From positions 1 to 6,368 of the forward strand of contig CAIYQF010000446.1 of assembly GCA_903928325.1 (NCBI GenBank): a stretch of DNA of 6,368 nucleotides, in the 5' to 3' direction. The stretch's first letter is position 1; every line of letters begins with the position of its first letter. The notes below the pieces were generated by a model. It ran no database searches. It was not told the DNA's origin and saw only the letters and a program-made list of their open reading frames with translations. The position numbers were made by a program, and so were the translations under genes. Origin of the DNA: an uncultured beta proteobacterium (GTDB lineage: Bacteria; Pseudomonadota; Gammaproteobacteria; Burkholderiales; Burkholderiaceae_C). This document shows positions 5,049 through 6,368 of this stretch, piece by piece.

Positions 5049-6368
5049 TGCGCAAGCTGCTTCGCCCCCTGGCATTGACGCTGCTGCTGGCGGGCGCGCT
5101 TGCCCCCGGTCTGGCGCAAACCGCGCCTGACGCTCCCGCCCAGCGCGAAGCTGCCAGCGCCCCAGCACAACCCGAGGGCGCCAGCGCATTCCACCCCAAG
5201 CCCGGCTGGACCACCCGCAGCTTTGCGGTGGCCGCCGCCAACCCGCTGGCCACCGAGGCGGGCTACGCCATGCTGCGCGCCGGGGGCAGCGCGGTGGACG
5301 CGGCCATTGCGGTGCAAATGGTGTTGACCCTGGTGGAGCCGCAAAGCAGCGGCATTGGCGGGGGCGCGTTTTTACTGCACTTTGACGGCAAAAGCACCCA
5401 GGCCTTTGATGGCCGCGAAACCGCACCTGCTGCGGCTACGCCCGCGCTGTTTTTGAAAGCCGATGGCCAGCCCATGTCCATGCGCCAAGCCACCGTCGGC
5501 GGGCGCTCGGTGGGCGCGCCCGGCGTGGTGCCCATGCTGGCCCTGGCCCACCGCCAGCACGGCAAGCTGCCCTGGGCGCAGTTATTCGCCCCGGCCATAG
5601 CGCTGGCCACGAACGGATTTGCCATCAGCCCGCGCATGGCCACGCTGCTGGCATCTGAGACCGATCTCAAGACCGATCCGGTGGCAGCCCGGTATTTTTA
5701 CGATGCGATCGGCCAGCCATGGCCTGCAGGCCACATCTTGCGCAACCCGGAGCTGGCGTCCGTGCTGAAACGCATCGCCACTGAAGGCCCCAGCGCCCTC
5801 ACCAAGGGCGCAGTAGCGCAGGCGATTGCCGCCAAGGTGCAAGGCCACGCCAGCAACCCCGGCACTCTGAGCGCCACCGACCTGGCCGCTTACCAGCCGG
5901 TGGAACGTGCGCCCTTTTGCATGGCCTACCGGGTCCCGCAGACCCCAGCGCGCAATTACCGCCTGTGCGGTATGCCGCCGCCCAGCTCGGGCATGCTGGC
6001 GGTGGGCCAAATTTTGGGCACGCTGGCGCGCACCCCGGCGGGCACTTTGGCGCTGGAGGCCGAGCAACCCGGCGCGCAGTGGCTGCATCTGTATACCGAA
6101 GCCGCGCGCCTGGCGTTTGCCGACCGCGCCCAATTTGTGGGCGACCCGCAGTTTGTCAGCGCGCCTGAAGGCGGCTGGGCCAGCCTGCTCGACGATGCGT
6201 ATCTTGCCCAACGCGCAAACCTCATAGCCCCCAACGGCCCGCGCATGCCGCGCGCGCTGCCCGGCCAGCCCGGCGCGGTGCGCAGCAGTTATGCGCCCAT
6301 GGCGGCGCAAACCGAGCACGGCACCTCGCACATTTCTGTGGTGGATGCCTGGGGCAATGCGCTGGCCA
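5048..6368 (+). CDS. ggt: Gamma-glutamyltransferase (glutathione hydrolase), 3' end cut by window edge
   Basis: The frame is open from the GTG at 5048 to the right edge (440 codons). The GTG start is chosen because it opens a Sec signal peptide (R2-K3, leucine-rich core 8-18, GLA|QT cleavage after residue 23) and overlaps the preceding stop as TAGTG; no ATG occurs in frame for about 75 codons. The large-subunit motifs are present: EPQSSGIGGG (97-106), DGRETAP with R123 in the place of the substrate-carboxylate arginine, MPPPSSG (309-315) and EAARLAFADR. T426 in GTSHISVVD is the conserved autoprocessing threonine that becomes the nucleophile of the small subunit, so the cut falls just inside the small subunit. 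The enzyme cleaves the gamma-glutamyl bond of glutathione in the periplasm, releasing cysteinylglycine and glutamate or transferring the glutamyl group. There is no good Shine-Dalgarno sequence, so translation probably depends on coupling to the upstream gene. A proline/alanine-rich linker (about residues 25-50) follows the signal peptide. Confidence 0.93.
   Translation, partial: MRKLLRPLALTLLLAGALAPGLAQTAPDAPAQREAASAPAQPEGASAFHPKPGWTTRSFAVAAANPLATEAGYAMLRAGGSAVDAAIAVQMVLTLVEPQSSGIGGGAFLLHFDGKSTQAFDGRETAPAAATPALFLKADGQPMSMRQATVGGRSVGAPGVVPMLALAHRQHGKLPWAQLFAPAIALATNGFAISPRMATLLASETDLKTDPVAARYFYDAIGQPWPAGHILRNPELASVLKRIATEGPSALTKGAVAQAIAAKVQGHASNPGTLSATDLAAYQPVERAPFCMAYRVPQTPARNYRLCGMPPPSSGMLAVGQILGTLARTPAGTLALEAEQPGAQWLHLYTEAARLAFADRAQFVGDPQFVSAPEGGWASLLDDAYLAQRANLIAPNGPRMPRALPGQPGAVRSSYAPMAAQTEHGTSHISVVDAWGNALA

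Noticed and set aside
5582..6331. Minus-strand 249-codon open frame inside ggt
   Set aside because: It is antisense to well-conserved gamma-glutamyltransferase motifs and its Arg/Gly/His-rich translation resembles no protein; shadow frame.

Overview
The window looks like ordinary chromosomal DNA of a GC-rich betaproteobacterium, most likely in the Comamonadaceae (Rhodoferax/Acidovorax-like). That placement is inferred from base composition, codon use and the look of the proteins, not from a marker gene. I see no rRNA, tRNA, transposase, integrase, CRISPR array or phage gene. I did not find a convincing new biological system.

Layout. Four genes lie on the minus strand over positions 1-4401. 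Read in their direction of transcription (right to left) they are: a small PcaC-type carboxymuconolactone decarboxylase (4401-4024); an exported lipoprotein with an unusual metallophosphoesterase domain (3897-2638); a periplasmic solute-binding protein of the PotD/PotF polyamine class (2483-1416); and an FAD-dependent oxidoreductase cut by the left window edge (1289-1). Two genes lie on the plus strand from 4476 rightwards: an AhpD-like peroxidase-related protein (4476-5048) and a periplasmic gamma-glutamyltransferase (from 5048), cut by the right edge just after its nucleophile threonine.

How they may work together. The divergent pair at 4401/4476 are both carboxymuconolactone decarboxylase/AhpD-fold proteins and share a 74-bp control region with one near-symmetric -10 element. 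The plus-strand pair is tightly coupled: stop and start overlap as TAGTG. It joins a CxxC hydroperoxidase-like protein to a glutathione-cleaving enzyme, which suggests a thiol/peroxide theme (inference). The solute-binding protein has no permease or ATPase next to it in the window. The oxidoreductase follows it after an intrinsic terminator that ends only about 24 bases before the oxidoreductase start, so transcription must either read through or begin inside the terminator region. The phosphoesterase gene stands alone, is visibly less GC-rich than the flanking genes and lacks a clear Shine-Dalgarno sequence.

No gene-free stretch exceeds about 155 bases. The four gaps are 1290-1415 (terminator), 2484-2637 (two hairpins/palindromes), 3898-4023 (candidate promoter and operator-like palindrome, plus a weak hairpin) and 4402-4475 (divergent promoter).
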